Below the pieces are notes generated by a model that saw only the letters and a program-made list of their open reading frames with translations, did no database searches and was not told the DNA's origin. Below are positions 33,564 to 42,093 of a DNA stretch of 64,000 nt, piece after piece. The stretch lies in assembly GCA_051879195.1 (NCBI GenBank), contig JBJELO010000009.1, forward strand, positions 3,617 through 67,616. Direction: 5' to 3'. Made by a program: the position numbers and the translations under genes. Numbering within the stretch: the first letter of the stretch is position 1; each line of letters begins with the position of its first letter. This DNA is from TWA4 sp051879195. GTDB lineage: Bacteria > Bacillota > Clostridia > Lachnospirales > Lachnospiraceae.

Positions 33564-34259
33564 TTAGTTCATTAACTTAACGGGATTCAGTTTTACACCA
33601 GGTCCCATTGTTGTGGTCAGGGTTACGCTTCTTAAGAACTGACCCTTAACTGCACTGGGTTTTGCTTTCAGAACAGCATTAATCAGCGTCTGGAAGTTCT
33701 CAGCTAATTTCTCTTCAGGGAAAGAAACCTTGCCGATCGGTACGTGAATGATGTTGGTCTTATCAAGTCTGTACTCAACCTTACCTGCTTTGATATCGTT
33801 GATAGCTTTTGTTACATCCATGGTTACAGTACCGGACTTGGGATTGGGCATCAGGCCTTTAGGTCCGAGTACACGACCCAGACGACCAACAACACCCATC
33901 ATATCAGGTGTAGCTACAACAACATCGAAATCCAGCCAGCCTTCGTTCTGAATCCTGGGCAGTAATTCTTCTGCACCAACGTAATCAGCACCGGCTGCTA
34001 AAGCTTCATCAGCTTTTGCACCTCTTGCGAATACCAGAACCTTTACAGATTTGCCGGTACCGTGAGGAAGTACAACTGCGCCACGGATCTGCTGATCTGC
34101 ATGACGGCCATCACAGCCTGTTCTGATATGAATTTCTACTGTTTCGTCAAATTTGGCATAAGATGCTTTTTTGAGCAGAGCAATAGCCTGGTCTGCATCA
34201 TAAAGCTGAGTACGATCTACTAATTTAGCATTCTCTAAATACTTTTTTCCTCTTTTCAT
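33564..34259 (-). CDS. rplA: Ribosomal protein uL1
   Basis: A 231-residue L1 stalk protein. MKRGKKYLENAKLVD at the start, RGAVVLPHGTGKSVKVLVFA, DMMGVVGRLGRVLGPKGLMPNPKSGTVT and the TLTTTMGPGVKLN end are all conserved. It binds 23S rRNA and probably also the leader motifs upstream of rplK and rplA. It lies after rplK in the conserved order. Confidence 0.97.
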   Translation of the reverse strand: MKRGKKYLENAKLVDRTQLYDADQAIALLKKASYAKFDETVEIHIRTGCDGRHADQQIRGAVVLPHGTGKSVKVLVFARGAKADEALAAGADYVGAEELLPRIQNEGWLDFDVVVATPDMMGVVGRLGRVLGPKGLMPNPKSGTVTMDVTKAINDIKAGKVEYRLDKTNIIHVPIGKVSFPEEKLAENFQTLINAVLKAKPSAVKGQFLRSVTLTTTMGPGVKLNPVKLMN

Positions 34260-34271
34260 GATAACCTCCTA

Positions 34272-34301
34272 GTGGTAATTGCGGGACATCAACCCTCCCA
34301 C
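34272..34301 (-). promoter_or_regulatory. Leader motif ahead of rplA
   Basis: On the minus strand GTGGGAGGG and ATTACCAC flank a TCCCG-containing centre over 30 bases. A near copy of the same length stands ahead of rplK (34875-34904). Such GTGGGAGG...ACCAC elements recur ahead of rplK and rplA in Firmicutes and may be L1-binding autoregulatory hairpins. The pairing and repeat are seen; L1 binding is inferred. Confidence 0.55.
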
Positions 34302-34409
34302 ATTCTATGCCGGTACAGACGCAAGGAAAAGAAAGGAAGTCTGTCCGGTTCTTTCATATGGCCTGCAGAATGCCGCAAACACAGACGTTCTGCTATTAAT
34401 GTCAATATA

Positions 34410-34844
34410 TCAGTCTACTACTGTGATACCCATGGAACGAGCGGTACCAGCGATCATGCTTGCAGCAGCTTCTTCTGTTGCAGCATTTAAATCGGGCATC
34501 TTCAGTTTGGCAATCTCCATAACCTGGGCTTTTGTGATCGTAGCAACCTTGGTTTTGTTCGGAACACCGGAACCGGATTTGATATTGCATGCCTTCTTTA
34601 ATAATACAGCTGCCGGCGGAGTCTTGCAGATAAAGCTGAAGCTTCTGTCAGCATATACAGTGATGATTACAGGAATAATCATACCAGCCTGATCAGCTGT
34701 TCTGGCATTGAATTCTTTTGTGAACTGTACAATATTAACACCATGCTGACCCAGAGCAGGACCAACCGGCGGAGCCGGTGTTGCCTTACCGGCAGGAATC
34801 TGTAATTTAATAAAACCTGTTACCTTTTTTGCCATTTTAGGCAC
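34410..34844 (-). CDS. rplK: Ribosomal protein uL11
   Basis: A 144-residue protein of the GTPase-associated centre. KLQIPAGKATPAPPVGPALGQHGVNIVQFTKEFN is the conserved N-terminal domain, and KTPPAAVLLKKA with the GTARSMGITV end completes it. It starts at an ATG after AGGAGG and follows nusG in the usual order, with a repeated leader motif in between. Confidence 0.97.
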   Translation of the reverse strand: MPKMAKKVTGFIKLQIPAGKATPAPPVGPALGQHGVNIVQFTKEFNARTADQAGMIIPVIITVYADRSFSFICKTPPAAVLLKKACNIKSGSGVPNKTKVATITKAQVMEIAKLKMPDLNAATEEAAASMIAGTARSMGITVVD

Positions 34845-34874
34845 CTCCTATATTACACCTCTATCAGGTGCTTT

Positions 34875-34904
34875 GTGGTAATGTCGGGAGTTTCTCCCTC
34901 CCAC
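34875..34904 (-). promoter_or_regulatory. Leader motif ahead of rplK
   Basis: This is the second copy of the 30-base GTGGGAGGG ... ATTACCAC element, placed 30 bases before the rplK start. Its centre reads AGAAACTCCCGAC, so GGGAG and CTCCC can form a hairpin. It is a candidate L1-dependent control site for the rplK-rplA transcript. Confidence 0.55.
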
Positions 34905-34982
34905 GCCTGCAAATCATACAGGCAGAAATCTGAGTTACATAATCACAAACTTTGTAAACGAAATCTGCAATTGATTCTTATC

Positions 34983-35543
34983 TTAAAAATCTTCCGCTCT
35001 CTTTACATCCGAGAAAGAAAATTCCGCCGAAGTCTCTCCGAACATCTCAACGCGGATGGTCAGGAGCTCACGATCTTCATCTACCGATTCTACAGCAGCG
35101 ATGGTTCCCTGCAGCGGGCCGGGTGCAGTGACTTCGATCATCTCACCCACACTGTAGGAAATAACACGTCTGGCCACATCAGCAAACATGGCATCGATCT
35201 CTGCCTGAGTCAGCGGAACCGGCTTGGATTCCGGACCTACGAAACCGGTAACTCCCCTCGTGTTTCTTACTACATACCAGGTATCATCAGTCATATACAT
35301 TTGAATAAGGACATAACCGGGGAAAAGTTTTTTCTGAGAAATCTTTTTTGCTCCGTTATGAAGCTCTTCCACTTCCTGCAACGGAACAACAACCTGAAGC
35401 ATCTGATCCTGAAGCTTGCGGTTCTCAATTGTCTTCTCAAGGTCAACCTTAACCTTGTTCTCATAACCTGAGTAGGTATGAACGACATACCACTGAGGTT
35501 TTTCTGTTCTTTCCCACTTTTCTTCTTTCTTATCAACTGTCAT
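34983..35543 (-). CDS. nusG: Transcription termination/antitermination protein NusG
   Basis: A 186-residue protein. The NGN domain starts with QWYVVHTYSGYENKVK and includes LFPGYVLIQM and RNTRGVTGFVG; the KOW domain contains YSVGEMIEVTAPGPLQGTIAAV. It binds RNA polymerase and couples it to the ribosome or to termination. It lies between secE and rplK, as in most bacteria. Confidence 0.95.
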   Translation of the reverse strand: MTVDKKEEKWERTEKPQWYVVHTYSGYENKVKVDLEKTIENRKLQDQMLQVVVPLQEVEELHNGAKKISQKKLFPGYVLIQMYMTDDTWYVVRNTRGVTGFVGPESKPVPLTQAEIDAMFADVARRVISYSVGEMIEVTAPGPLQGTIAAVESVDEDRELLTIRVEMFGETSAEFSFSDVKRAEDF

Positions 35544-35563
35544 AACTTTCTGTCATACCCTCC

Positions 35564-35800
35564 CTATGCGATTACGAAACCGAGGCCAAATTTGATAATC
35601 ATGTCAATTACTGCAATAATAATTCCCAGAGCTACTGAAGAAACAACAACTGCAGCAGTACTCTTTGTAAGAGTTTCTCTGTCCGGCCAGATAATCCTGC
35701 CGAACTCAACCCTGAGGTTTGTCAGAATCTGCTTCAGGCCACCTTTTTTTCCGGTGTTCTTTTTCTGTTTCTTTTCTTTTCCAGTGGTTTTTTCTTCCAT
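35564..35800 (-). CDS. secE: Preprotein translocase subunit SecE
   Basis: A 78-residue protein with a Lys-rich N-terminus, the conserved amphipathic LTNLRVEFGRIIWPDRETL helix and a single membrane segment (STAAVVVSSVALGIIIAVID). It stabilises SecY. Its position before nusG is canonical. Confidence 0.93.
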   Translation of the reverse strand: MEEKTTGKEKKQKKNTGKKGGLKQILTNLRVEFGRIIWPDRETLTKSTAAVVVSSVALGIIIAVIDMIIKFGLGFVIA

Positions 35801-35825
35801 AATACCAACCTCCGAAGGAATTATA

Positions 35826-35975
35826 TTACTTCGTTTCTTTGTGTACTGTGTGAGCTTTGCAGAATCTGCAGTACTTCTTTGTCTCCATCCTTTCGGGATG
35901 GTTCTTTTTCTCTTTCATCGTGTTGTAATTACGCTGCTTACATTCTGTACAAGCCAAAGTGATCTTTACACGCAC
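35826..35975 (-). CDS. rpmG: Ribosomal protein bL33
   Basis: A 49-residue protein. It begins with a GTG at 35975 after TTGGAGGTGGAA and reads (M)RVKITLACTECKQRNY, then KEKKNHPERMETKKYC and FCKAHTVHKETK. Two Cys pairs (CTEC and CRFC) would bind zinc, the zinc-containing form of L33. It lies 25 bases ahead of secE and is the first gene of the block. Confidence 0.93.
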   Translation of the reverse strand: MRVKITLACTECKQRNYNTMKEKKNHPERMETKKYCRFCKAHTVHKETK

Positions 35976-36085
35976 AACTTCCACCTCCAATTATGATTCA
36001 TTACTGGTTTATCCGTACCTTTGAGGTACAGAGCAATGTCTTAAGGCCAAAAAAAAAGGACCTCAAGTCTTCCACACGCCTTTAC

Positions 36086-36114
36086 ACTATAACACGGGGG
36101 GAATAAATCGTCAA
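36086..36114 (-). promoter_or_regulatory. Promoter of the rpmG-secE-nusG-rplKA block
   Basis: On the minus strand TTGACG (36109-36114) and TATAGT (36086-36091) are spaced 17 bases. The 5' leader of about 100 bases carries a T-run and a GTACC/GGTAC hairpin near 36016-36030. Confidence 0.8.
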
Positions 36115-36188
36115 GTCCTTTTTATATTTTGTTGCCGCATTTTCGGGCTGCTTTTCAGCAACCCGGGATTTTCTGCCTGTCTGCTCTA

Positions 36189-36689
36189 TCAATCCCGGAC
36201 AGCGGTATTTTTCCAGCGGCAGATCCGGTATGATACCCCTTGCCATTCTCCGGCCAAAAGCATTTCTTCCATAATAAAGCGTTTATCTGACTTCAGATCA
36301 GGAAACCATGTATCTGCCTCATAGTCTGCTTCGATATGTGTAACATAAACCGTCTCACACTGAGCCAGATATTCCCGATAAACCTGTCCTCCTCCGATAA
36401 TATAGATATGTTCCTGATCCCGGCTGTTCAGCATCCGGTCCAGTTCCTCTTTACTGTGTACCACCAGCGCACCATCTCCCTGCCAGCTTCTGTTGCCGGT
36501 CAGTACAATGTTGGTGCGTCCGGGCAGGGCCTTCTTCCCGGGAAAACTTTCAAACGTTTTTCTGCCCATCACGACAGCCTTTCCCATAGTCTGATTTTTA
36601 AAAAATTCCATATCTTCGGGAATCCGGACAAGAAGGCCGCCTTCTTTTCCGATGCCCCAGCTGTTATCTACTGCCACTATCATTTTCAT
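36189..36689 (-). CDS. folA: Dihydrofolate reductase
   Basis: A 166-residue enzyme that reduces dihydrofolate. MIVAVDNSWGIGKEGGLL begins the fold; DMEFFKNQTMGKAVVMGRKTFESFPGKKALPGR and IYIIGGGQVYREYL are the conserved substrate and NADPH segments. The start at 36689 is 7 bases after GAGGT. It stands alone, about 14 kb from the other folate genes and upstream of no obvious partner. Confidence 0.93.
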   Translation of the reverse strand: MKMIVAVDNSWGIGKEGGLLVRIPEDMEFFKNQTMGKAVVMGRKTFESFPGKKALPGRTNIVLTGNRSWQGDGALVVHSKEELDRMLNSRDQEHIYIIGGGQVYREYLAQCETVYVTHIEADYEADTWFPDLKSDKRFIMEEMLLAGEWQGVSYRICRWKNTAVRD

Positions 36690-36869
36690 TACATACACCT
36701 CGCTTCTTTTCAGTTATCTATTGTCAAAATCATCTATGTATGTTATAATTTTATCAAAATTACTGTTGCAAAGCAACAATATTTGAACGGTTTTTTATGT
36801 TTTATTAACAAGTTCATCAAAACCTACAATCGTTCATGAATTTCATTGGTAAATCGGGGGAGGCCATCT

Positions 36870-38363
36870 ATGAAATTGTCACTTTATATACTGGAGCACT
36901 GGCTGAAGCAGCACCAGTATGAAACTTCTTTCTGCATCACCAGGGGAGAGGCCAATCTGGTTGCATTCCGGATATCCTCTCAGCCCTTATCCGTTAATAT
37001 CGGTCGGATCTGTCCAGCATCCATCATCACTGCCGATTCTGACAACCATACTTCTTCAGCCATTGTCAGTGGTCGTGAATACATTCTGGTTCACAATAAG
37101 ACACTGGAAGAAACTCTGAATGCAGCTTATGAGGCTTACGAATACTATTACTCGTGGGAAAGTTCTCTTTTCCAGAAGATCACCGGTTCCACATCTCTTC
37201 AGGAGCTTCTGGAGATGACCCACAGCATCTTCAACCGACCCATGAGTATCTGTAATTCCAGAGGCTGGGATTATGCCATGACCAACGGTGATGCTCCGTA
37301 TATCCATCCGCTGCAGGAGGAACTGCTTTATTCCGAATCGGAGTCAGAAGAATCTGCTCCCGTTACGGACCGCCAGACATTCCTGAAAAACCTGAACGAT
37401 ATCCACCCGGTGGTGATTTATTCAGCTGCTCACAGATGCAATGTTCTGTTTGCCAATATCTGGCTGGACGGTGAACGTGCCGGTGCCATCGTAACCTATG
37501 AGAATGAACAGCCTTTTACCGTGGCTGACCACCAGATCATGACTGTTTTTCAGAACATCATTACGATCTACGCAACGATCAACAAGGGAATTCTGCGCTC
37601 ACGTTCTGCACTGTCAGAATATCTGATCGATCTTCTGGACAACAAGCAGCCCCGCAGCTACAATATCGGCAAGATTCTGAAATATCCCAACTGGAAACCC
37701 GGTGACCGGTACATTATCCTGTGTACCGCTTCCAAAAAATCCACGGACACAATTTCACTGAACCGTCTCTGTGATGAACTGGAAGCATCATCGTTTAAGC
37801 CCCAGACCTTTATTTACGACAACAATCTGGTGGCACTGATCAATCTGAAAAACGCGCCTGACAGGACAGAACTGCTGAATGCGATCCGCAAAACAATTCC
37901 CGAGAAGACCTTCTGCTGGGGATTGAGTCATGAATTTTACGGTATCTCCCATTTTACCAGATATTATCCTCAGGCCCTCCACTCACTGTCCCGGGCACTT
38001 CAGGAAAATGTTCCCGGCAAAACCATGCGTGAGACAGCCGTCAGTTATATCCGGGCACACAGCATGGATGATGAAGAGCTCCAGTCTCTTCTGCATCCCG
38101 ATGCCATGTTCCTGATTGAATATGATCGCGAAAATCACACTCTGTACGCCAATACCCTGTACTGGTTTCTGCTTTTTTCCTGCAATTACACCGATGCAGC
38201 CAATAAACTGCATCTTCACCGGAACACGTTGATCTACCGCATTAACCGTATTGAAAATCTGGTTACAGCCAATTTTTCAGACGTATCCGAAAGAGAGTTT
38301 CTCCTGCTTTCCTTCATGCTCTGTAAAGAAAAGCCTGCCACAGAGAAATTCCCTGTAAACTGA
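36870..38363 (+). CDS. PucR/CdaR-type transcriptional regulator
   Basis: A 497-residue regulator. The C-terminal PucR-type helix-turn-helix (ANKLHLHRNTLIYRINRIENL) is typical, and preceding it is a GGDEF-like degenerate middle region (about 290-390) found in this family. The N-terminal part resembles a GAF-like sensor with no obvious cofactor site. Regulators of this class respond to metabolites such as purine breakdown products or sugar acids. The ATG at 36870 follows GGGGGAGG. It is monocistronic, with a terminator shared with the end of spoVAE; no target is adjacent. Confidence 0.82.
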   Translation: MKLSLYILEHWLKQHQYETSFCITRGEANLVAFRISSQPLSVNIGRICPASIITADSDNHTSSAIVSGREYILVHNKTLEETLNAAYEAYEYYYSWESSLFQKITGSTSLQELLEMTHSIFNRPMSICNSRGWDYAMTNGDAPYIHPLQEELLYSESESEESAPVTDRQTFLKNLNDIHPVVIYSAAHRCNVLFANIWLDGERAGAIVTYENEQPFTVADHQIMTVFQNIITIYATINKGILRSRSALSEYLIDLLDNKQPRSYNIGKILKYPNWKPGDRYIILCTASKKSTDTISLNRLCDELEASSFKPQTFIYDNNLVALINLKNAPDRTELLNAIRKTIPEKTFCWGLSHEFYGISHFTRYYPQALHSLSRALQENVPGKTMRETAVSYIRAHSMDDEELQSLLHPDAMFLIEYDRENHTLYANTLYWFLLFSCNYTDAANKLHLHRNTLIYRINRIENLVTANFSDVSEREFLLLSFMLCKEKPATEKFPVN

Positions 38364-38399
38364 TATTTCCAGATAAAAATCAGGATGCAGACCAGCAGT

Positions 38400-38438
38400 C
38401 AGAGCCGGATCGTAAACCGTATCCGGCTCTGTTTTTTT
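38400..38438 (+). terminator. Terminator of the PucR-type gene
   Basis: CAGAGCCGGAT and ATCCGGCTCTG form a perfect 11-bp stem with a 10-base loop, followed by seven T residues. The T-run abuts the stop codon of the convergent spoVAE. Confidence 0.9.
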
Positions 38439-38787
38439 ACATTTTCGGCTTGAAAATCATGGAAGCCAGATAGGAAAATACCAGAGCAGCGCAGATTCCC
38501 GCTGCTCCCGCAGTGAATCCGCCGGTAAAAATCCCCAGAAATCCTTTTTCGGCAATTCCTTCTTTTACTCCCCGGAACAGAACATTTCCGAAGCCCAGCA
38601 GCGGCACCGTGGCGCCGCATCCCGCCCATTTTGCAAAGGGCTCATAAATGCCGAGTGCTCCCAGAACAGTCCCCCCTGCCACAAGTCCTGTCATAATTCT
38701 TCCAGGCATCCATTTTGTTTTATCGAGAAAAATCTGACAGACTGCACATATAGCTCCTCCCGTCAGAAATGCAATTACATAGTCCAA
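38437..38787 (-). CDS. spoVAE: Stage V sporulation protein AE
   Basis: A 116-residue membrane protein of the SpoVA dipicolinic acid channel. Starting from a TTG 7 bases after AAGGAGG it reads (M)DYVIAFLTGGAICAVCQIFLDKTK, then GLVAGGTVLGALGIY and FLGIFTGGFTAGAAGI, with about four membrane segments. Families usually begin with MDY, which supports the TTG start over an upstream ATG. It lies 24 bases after spoVAD. SpoVAC, the usual third partner, is not adjacent. Confidence 0.88.
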   Translation of the reverse strand: MDYVIAFLTGGAICAVCQIFLDKTKWMPGRIMTGLVAGGTVLGALGIYEPFAKWAGCGATVPLLGFGNVLFRGVKEGIAEKGFLGIFTGGFTAGAAGICAALVFSYLASMIFKPKM

Positions 38788-38811
38788 ATCATTCGCCTCC
38801 TTCCATTGCAT

Positions 38812-39858
38812 TCAGTCCGGTTCCGGACTTTCCAGTTCAACTGCATGAGCAATCCCGGGGATATTCTGTCCTTCATTAAAACTTACCGGAGAAAACAATG
38901 CACCTGTGGGAACAAACAGCACCCGTTTCCACTGGCCGGTCAGCAGTTTTTTTAAAATATATCCGCACAAAACCACAGCCGCACAGCCGCACCCGCTTCC
39001 TCCCGCATGCGTATCCTGCTTCCGGGCATTGTAGATTTCCATCCCGCAGTCCATATGCTGTGAGGTAATATCCAGACCATTTCTCAAAAGCAGATCCAGA
39101 AGGATCGTCTGACCGACCGTCCCCAGATCCCCGGTGATAATTCTGTCATAATGATCCACACTGCAGTCCATATCCTGAAAATGCTGCAGTATCGTATCCG
39201 CCGCCGCAGGTGCCATAACAGCTCCCATATTCATGGAATCCTGAACGCCGTAATCCACAATTTTTCCTGCTGTAACCCCTGTAATATACGCATAGGGACG
39301 CAGCTTTTCCGAATGGCGTTTCACAGACGGATGTGCAGCCAGAACCGCGGCGCCGCAGCCGGTTACAGTCCATGTGGAAGCGTAGGGGCGCTGGTTGCCG
39401 TATTCCAGCGGGAACCGGAATTGTTTCTGCGCACTCGCATAATGGCTGGATGCCACAGCGGCAGCCGTTTCCGCCATACCTCCTGCTACCGTCATGGCAG
39501 CCAGGCACAGTGCTTCTCCCATGGTAGAACAGGCTCCATACAGGCCAAAAAGCGGAAGTTCAAAATCCAGCAGGCCAAAAGAAGAAGCTGTCAGCTGATT
39601 CAGAAGATCCCCTGCAAAAAGAAAATCCGGTTTCTTCCGGTCTTTCAGCTGCGCATCCTGCAGAGCTGCCAGAAATGTACGTTTCTGACATTCGCTTTCT
39701 GCCAGTTCCCAGTTTTCCATTCCGAACATATCATCTTCTTCCACCTGATCAAAACAGCTTCCCAGAGGTCCGTCCCCCTCTTTTTTTCCAACAACAGAAG
39801 CCGCCCCGATAATACAGGGCGGCTTTTCAAATTTTATGCTCGCTTTACCGATTTTCAT
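38812..39858 (-). CDS. spoVAD: Stage V sporulation protein AD
   Basis: A 348-residue protein with a thiolase-like fold that binds dipicolinic acid during its uptake into the forespore. MKIGKASIKFEKPP, GAASVVGKKEGDGPLG, LFGLYGACSTMGEALCLA, SHYASAQKQFRFPLEYG and GGSGCGCAAVVL are conserved. The ATG at 39858 follows GGGGTGG. Upstream (39859-40015) there is no spoVAC, only a non-coding gap before the next minus-strand gene. Confidence 0.92.
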   Translation of the reverse strand: MKIGKASIKFEKPPCIIGAASVVGKKEGDGPLGSCFDQVEEDDMFGMENWELAESECQKRTFLAALQDAQLKDRKKPDFLFAGDLLNQLTASSFGLLDFELPLFGLYGACSTMGEALCLAAMTVAGGMAETAAAVASSHYASAQKQFRFPLEYGNQRPYASTWTVTGCGAAVLAAHPSVKRHSEKLRPYAYITGVTAGKIVDYGVQDSMNMGAVMAPAAADTILQHFQDMDCSVDHYDRIITGDLGTVGQTILLDLLLRNGLDITSQHMDCGMEIYNARKQDTHAGGSGCGCAAVVLCGYILKKLLTGQWKRVLFVPTGALFSPVSFNEGQNIPGIAHAVELESPEPD

Positions 39859-40015
39859 GATCCACCCCAATCCGTCTGCCTTCCGCATTCACAAAGCTGA
39901 AAAGCAGATCCTTCAAAACTGATATTGCTTGAATACCATGTTAGGGTAACCATTATTGTTCAGATTATTCAGACTCAGATGATACGATACATAATACGAT
40001 CCATACATTCAGATA

Positions 40016-41002
40016 TCAATCTGTATCCGGCCTCTGACTACTGCGCAGTTCTTCTTCGTAGGGCGCCAGTTCTTCCGGGGTCATGGAAGCCACTTTTTTC
40101 ATAAGGCGCTGTTCCCTCTGAGCCGGTTTTTCCTTAACTGCATAGGGATCTTTCGGTTTTTTCCGTTTCATAGCCTTTTCTTCCGCTTCCAGAAGTTTAT
40201 ATATCTGAAACTGATGAGATATCTTCATAATCTCATCCATGTCTTTCGGTACTGTCTGCTGCTTCTTTGGAGTATTCAGAAAATGTTCATATGCATTGCA
40301 GATATCATATGCCTCTCCGAATGCAATCTGCCTGCCGTGATCGAGCCAGAGAACTTTATTGCACAGATCGCGGACCTGAGATACCGAATGAGAAACCAGC
40401 AGCCCGGTTACACCGTTATTGAGAATTTCTTTCATGCGTTCTCCGCTCTTCTGTTTAAAACCACCGTCACCCACACTCAGGACTTCATCAAGAATGATGA
40501 TATCCGGGTCTATCAGACATGCAATGGAAAATGCCAGACGGCTTTTCATGCCGCTGGAAAGCTGTTTGAACATATGATCCTGAAATTCCTCCAGTTCGGC
40601 AAACTCGATGATCTCTTCATATTTTTCATCCATGAATTTTTTCGTATAGCCAAGCAGCGCGCCGCGCAGATAGGTATTCTCACGAACTGTCAGATCCGGG
40701 TCAAAGCCCGATGCCAGCTCCAGAAGTGCCGCAATGGAACCGTTGCATATCACTTCCCCTTCTGTGGGCACCATAATACCTGTAATTGCTTTCAGCAGAG
40801 TTGATTTACCCGCACCATTTGTTCCGAGGATTCCCAGCATATCTCCTTTTTCAAGAGAAAATGTAACATTCCTGTCCGCCCAGAACTCCTTTACATGATA
40901 ATTATGTGTGAGTCTGCGCATGACGTATTCTTTTAAGCCGATTGATCTGAAATCACCGGTAATATATCTTATTGAAACATTTTTACATTCTACAACTGGC
41001 AT
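40016..41002 (-). CDS. Polysaccharide ABC exporter ATPase (TagH/Wzt-like)
   Basis: A 328-residue ATPase of the polysaccharide-export (TagH/Wzt/RfbE) family. Walker A is GTNGAGKSTLLK, the signature is LSSGMKSRLAF and Walker B is IIILDEVLSVGD. The C-terminal 80 residues are Lys/Glu-rich and helical and lack the glycan-binding domain of true Wzt, so its cargo is not clear. It lies 11 bases after the permease gene; together they form a two-gene unit that could export teichoic acid or a capsule glycan. No glycosyltransferase is adjacent. Confidence 0.86.
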   Translation of the reverse strand: MPVVECKNVSIRYITGDFRSIGLKEYVMRRLTHNYHVKEFWADRNVTFSLEKGDMLGILGTNGAGKSTLLKAITGIMVPTEGEVICNGSIAALLELASGFDPDLTVRENTYLRGALLGYTKKFMDEKYEEIIEFAELEEFQDHMFKQLSSGMKSRLAFSIACLIDPDIIILDEVLSVGDGGFKQKSGERMKEILNNGVTGLLVSHSVSQVRDLCNKVLWLDHGRQIAFGEAYDICNAYEHFLNTPKKQQTVPKDMDEIMKISHQFQIYKLLEAEEKAMKRKKPKDPYAVKEKPAQREQRLMKKVASMTPEELAPYEEELRSSQRPDTD

Positions 41003-41013
41003 CTTTGTCCTCC

Positions 41014-41778
41014 TTATACGTAATACAGGAACTGATGATTGTATTTTTTATAAATCCAGCAGCCGATTCCAAGCATCACCGCCGCATAACACAGGCAAAG
41101 CAGATGATAATTCAGACTGGGAATGGTATGTTCCAGAACAACCAGACGAAAATACCGGATATACGCATAAACAGGATTCATCATGAAAAAATTCTGATAA
41201 CTGCCGAATCTGTCCACCGTGTAGAATATAGCTGACAGATAACGCAGCAGTGTTATGAATACATCATAAAGATACTGAACATCTCTGAAAAATACAAACA
41301 TAGCCGACAGAACCATACCTACTCCGATATTGAAAATCACCATGCAGATGATGGGAAAAATCAGCGTCAGCATGTGCGGTCCGAATGAAACACCATCAAT
41401 CAGACAAAACAGGAAATATATAACCAGTGTCAGCCCGAAATTAATCAGCGCCGAAACATTCTTGGACAACAGGAATAAATACTTGGGCACATTAACTTTT
41501 GTAAAGATCTTCGCATTCGACATCAGAGAACTCATGCCTCCTTTGGTCGATTCACAGAAATAGTTGAATACCAGCAGGCCGCTGAACAGATAGGTTGTAT
41601 AATGTTCCATGTCTTTCGCAAAAAAGACTGTGAATACCATTCTCATTACCAGCAGATTCAAAAGAGGCGACAGAATACTCCACAGCATACCCAGTGAAGT
41701 CCGTTTATACTTCTGCTTAAAATCACGTTTTACCAGTTCCGAAAACAGAAACTGATATTTTTGTATTTTCTCCATCAT
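41014..41778 (-). CDS. ABC-2 type polysaccharide exporter permease (TagG-like)
   Basis: A 254-residue membrane protein with about six membrane segments. LVKRDFKQKYKRTSLGMLWSILSPLLNLLVM is the typical N-terminal amphipathic entry of polysaccharide exporters. The start at 41778 follows AGAAAGG; further upstream in-frame codons lack a ribosome site. It is the first gene of the pair with the ATPase and has its own promoter. Confidence 0.85.
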   Translation of the reverse strand: MMEKIQKYQFLFSELVKRDFKQKYKRTSLGMLWSILSPLLNLLVMRMVFTVFFAKDMEHYTTYLFSGLLVFNYFCESTKGGMSSLMSNAKIFTKVNVPKYLFLLSKNVSALINFGLTLVIYFLFCLIDGVSFGPHMLTLIFPIICMVIFNIGVGMVLSAMFVFFRDVQYLYDVFITLLRYLSAIFYTVDRFGSYQNFFMMNPVYAYIRYFRLVVLEHTIPSLNYHLLCLCYAAVMLGIGCWIYKKYNHQFLYYV

Positions 41779-41909
41779 AAGTTTTGCCTTTCTCACTAGA
41801 AAACGTCCCCTTAAATCAGGGCACATACGCAGTTACCGATTCCTTTAATCCACTTTTTCCCGCAACAAATCTGTTTTCCGCAGAAATATCGGCGGAACCT
41901 CAAATATCA

Positions 41910-41938
41910 TTTATACTATATAATTTTATCTGTGTCAA
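41910..41938 (-). promoter_or_regulatory. Promoter of the ABC-2 exporter pair
   Basis: On the minus strand TTGACA (41933-41938) and TATAAA (41910-41915) are spaced 17 bases, with an AT-rich spacer. The permease starts about 130 bases downstream. Confidence 0.75.
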
Positions 41939-41973
41939 TATGGTTATTTGCCGTTTGAGATCTCTGAAAACAG

Positions 41974-42035
41974 AAAAGTGAAAATGCAGTATCCTTTCGG
42001 TGTTTTCCTTACTACGGATATGCATTTTCACTTTT
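41974..42035. terminator. Terminator of the nan/nag operon
   Basis: AAAAGTGAAAATGCA plus GTATCC on the left pairs with GGATA and TGCATTTTCACTTTT on the right, about 20 pairs with one offset and a 21-base loop. It stands about 60 bases after the ROK kinase stop in the minus direction and is flanked by A/T-rich sequence on both sides. It fills most of the 315-base gap before the exporter genes. Confidence 0.8.
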
Positions 42036-42093
42036 CAGCTTCTTTTTATTTTTCTGCCTTTTGCAGTTTATCACCAATCTGCAGCAATTCCGT

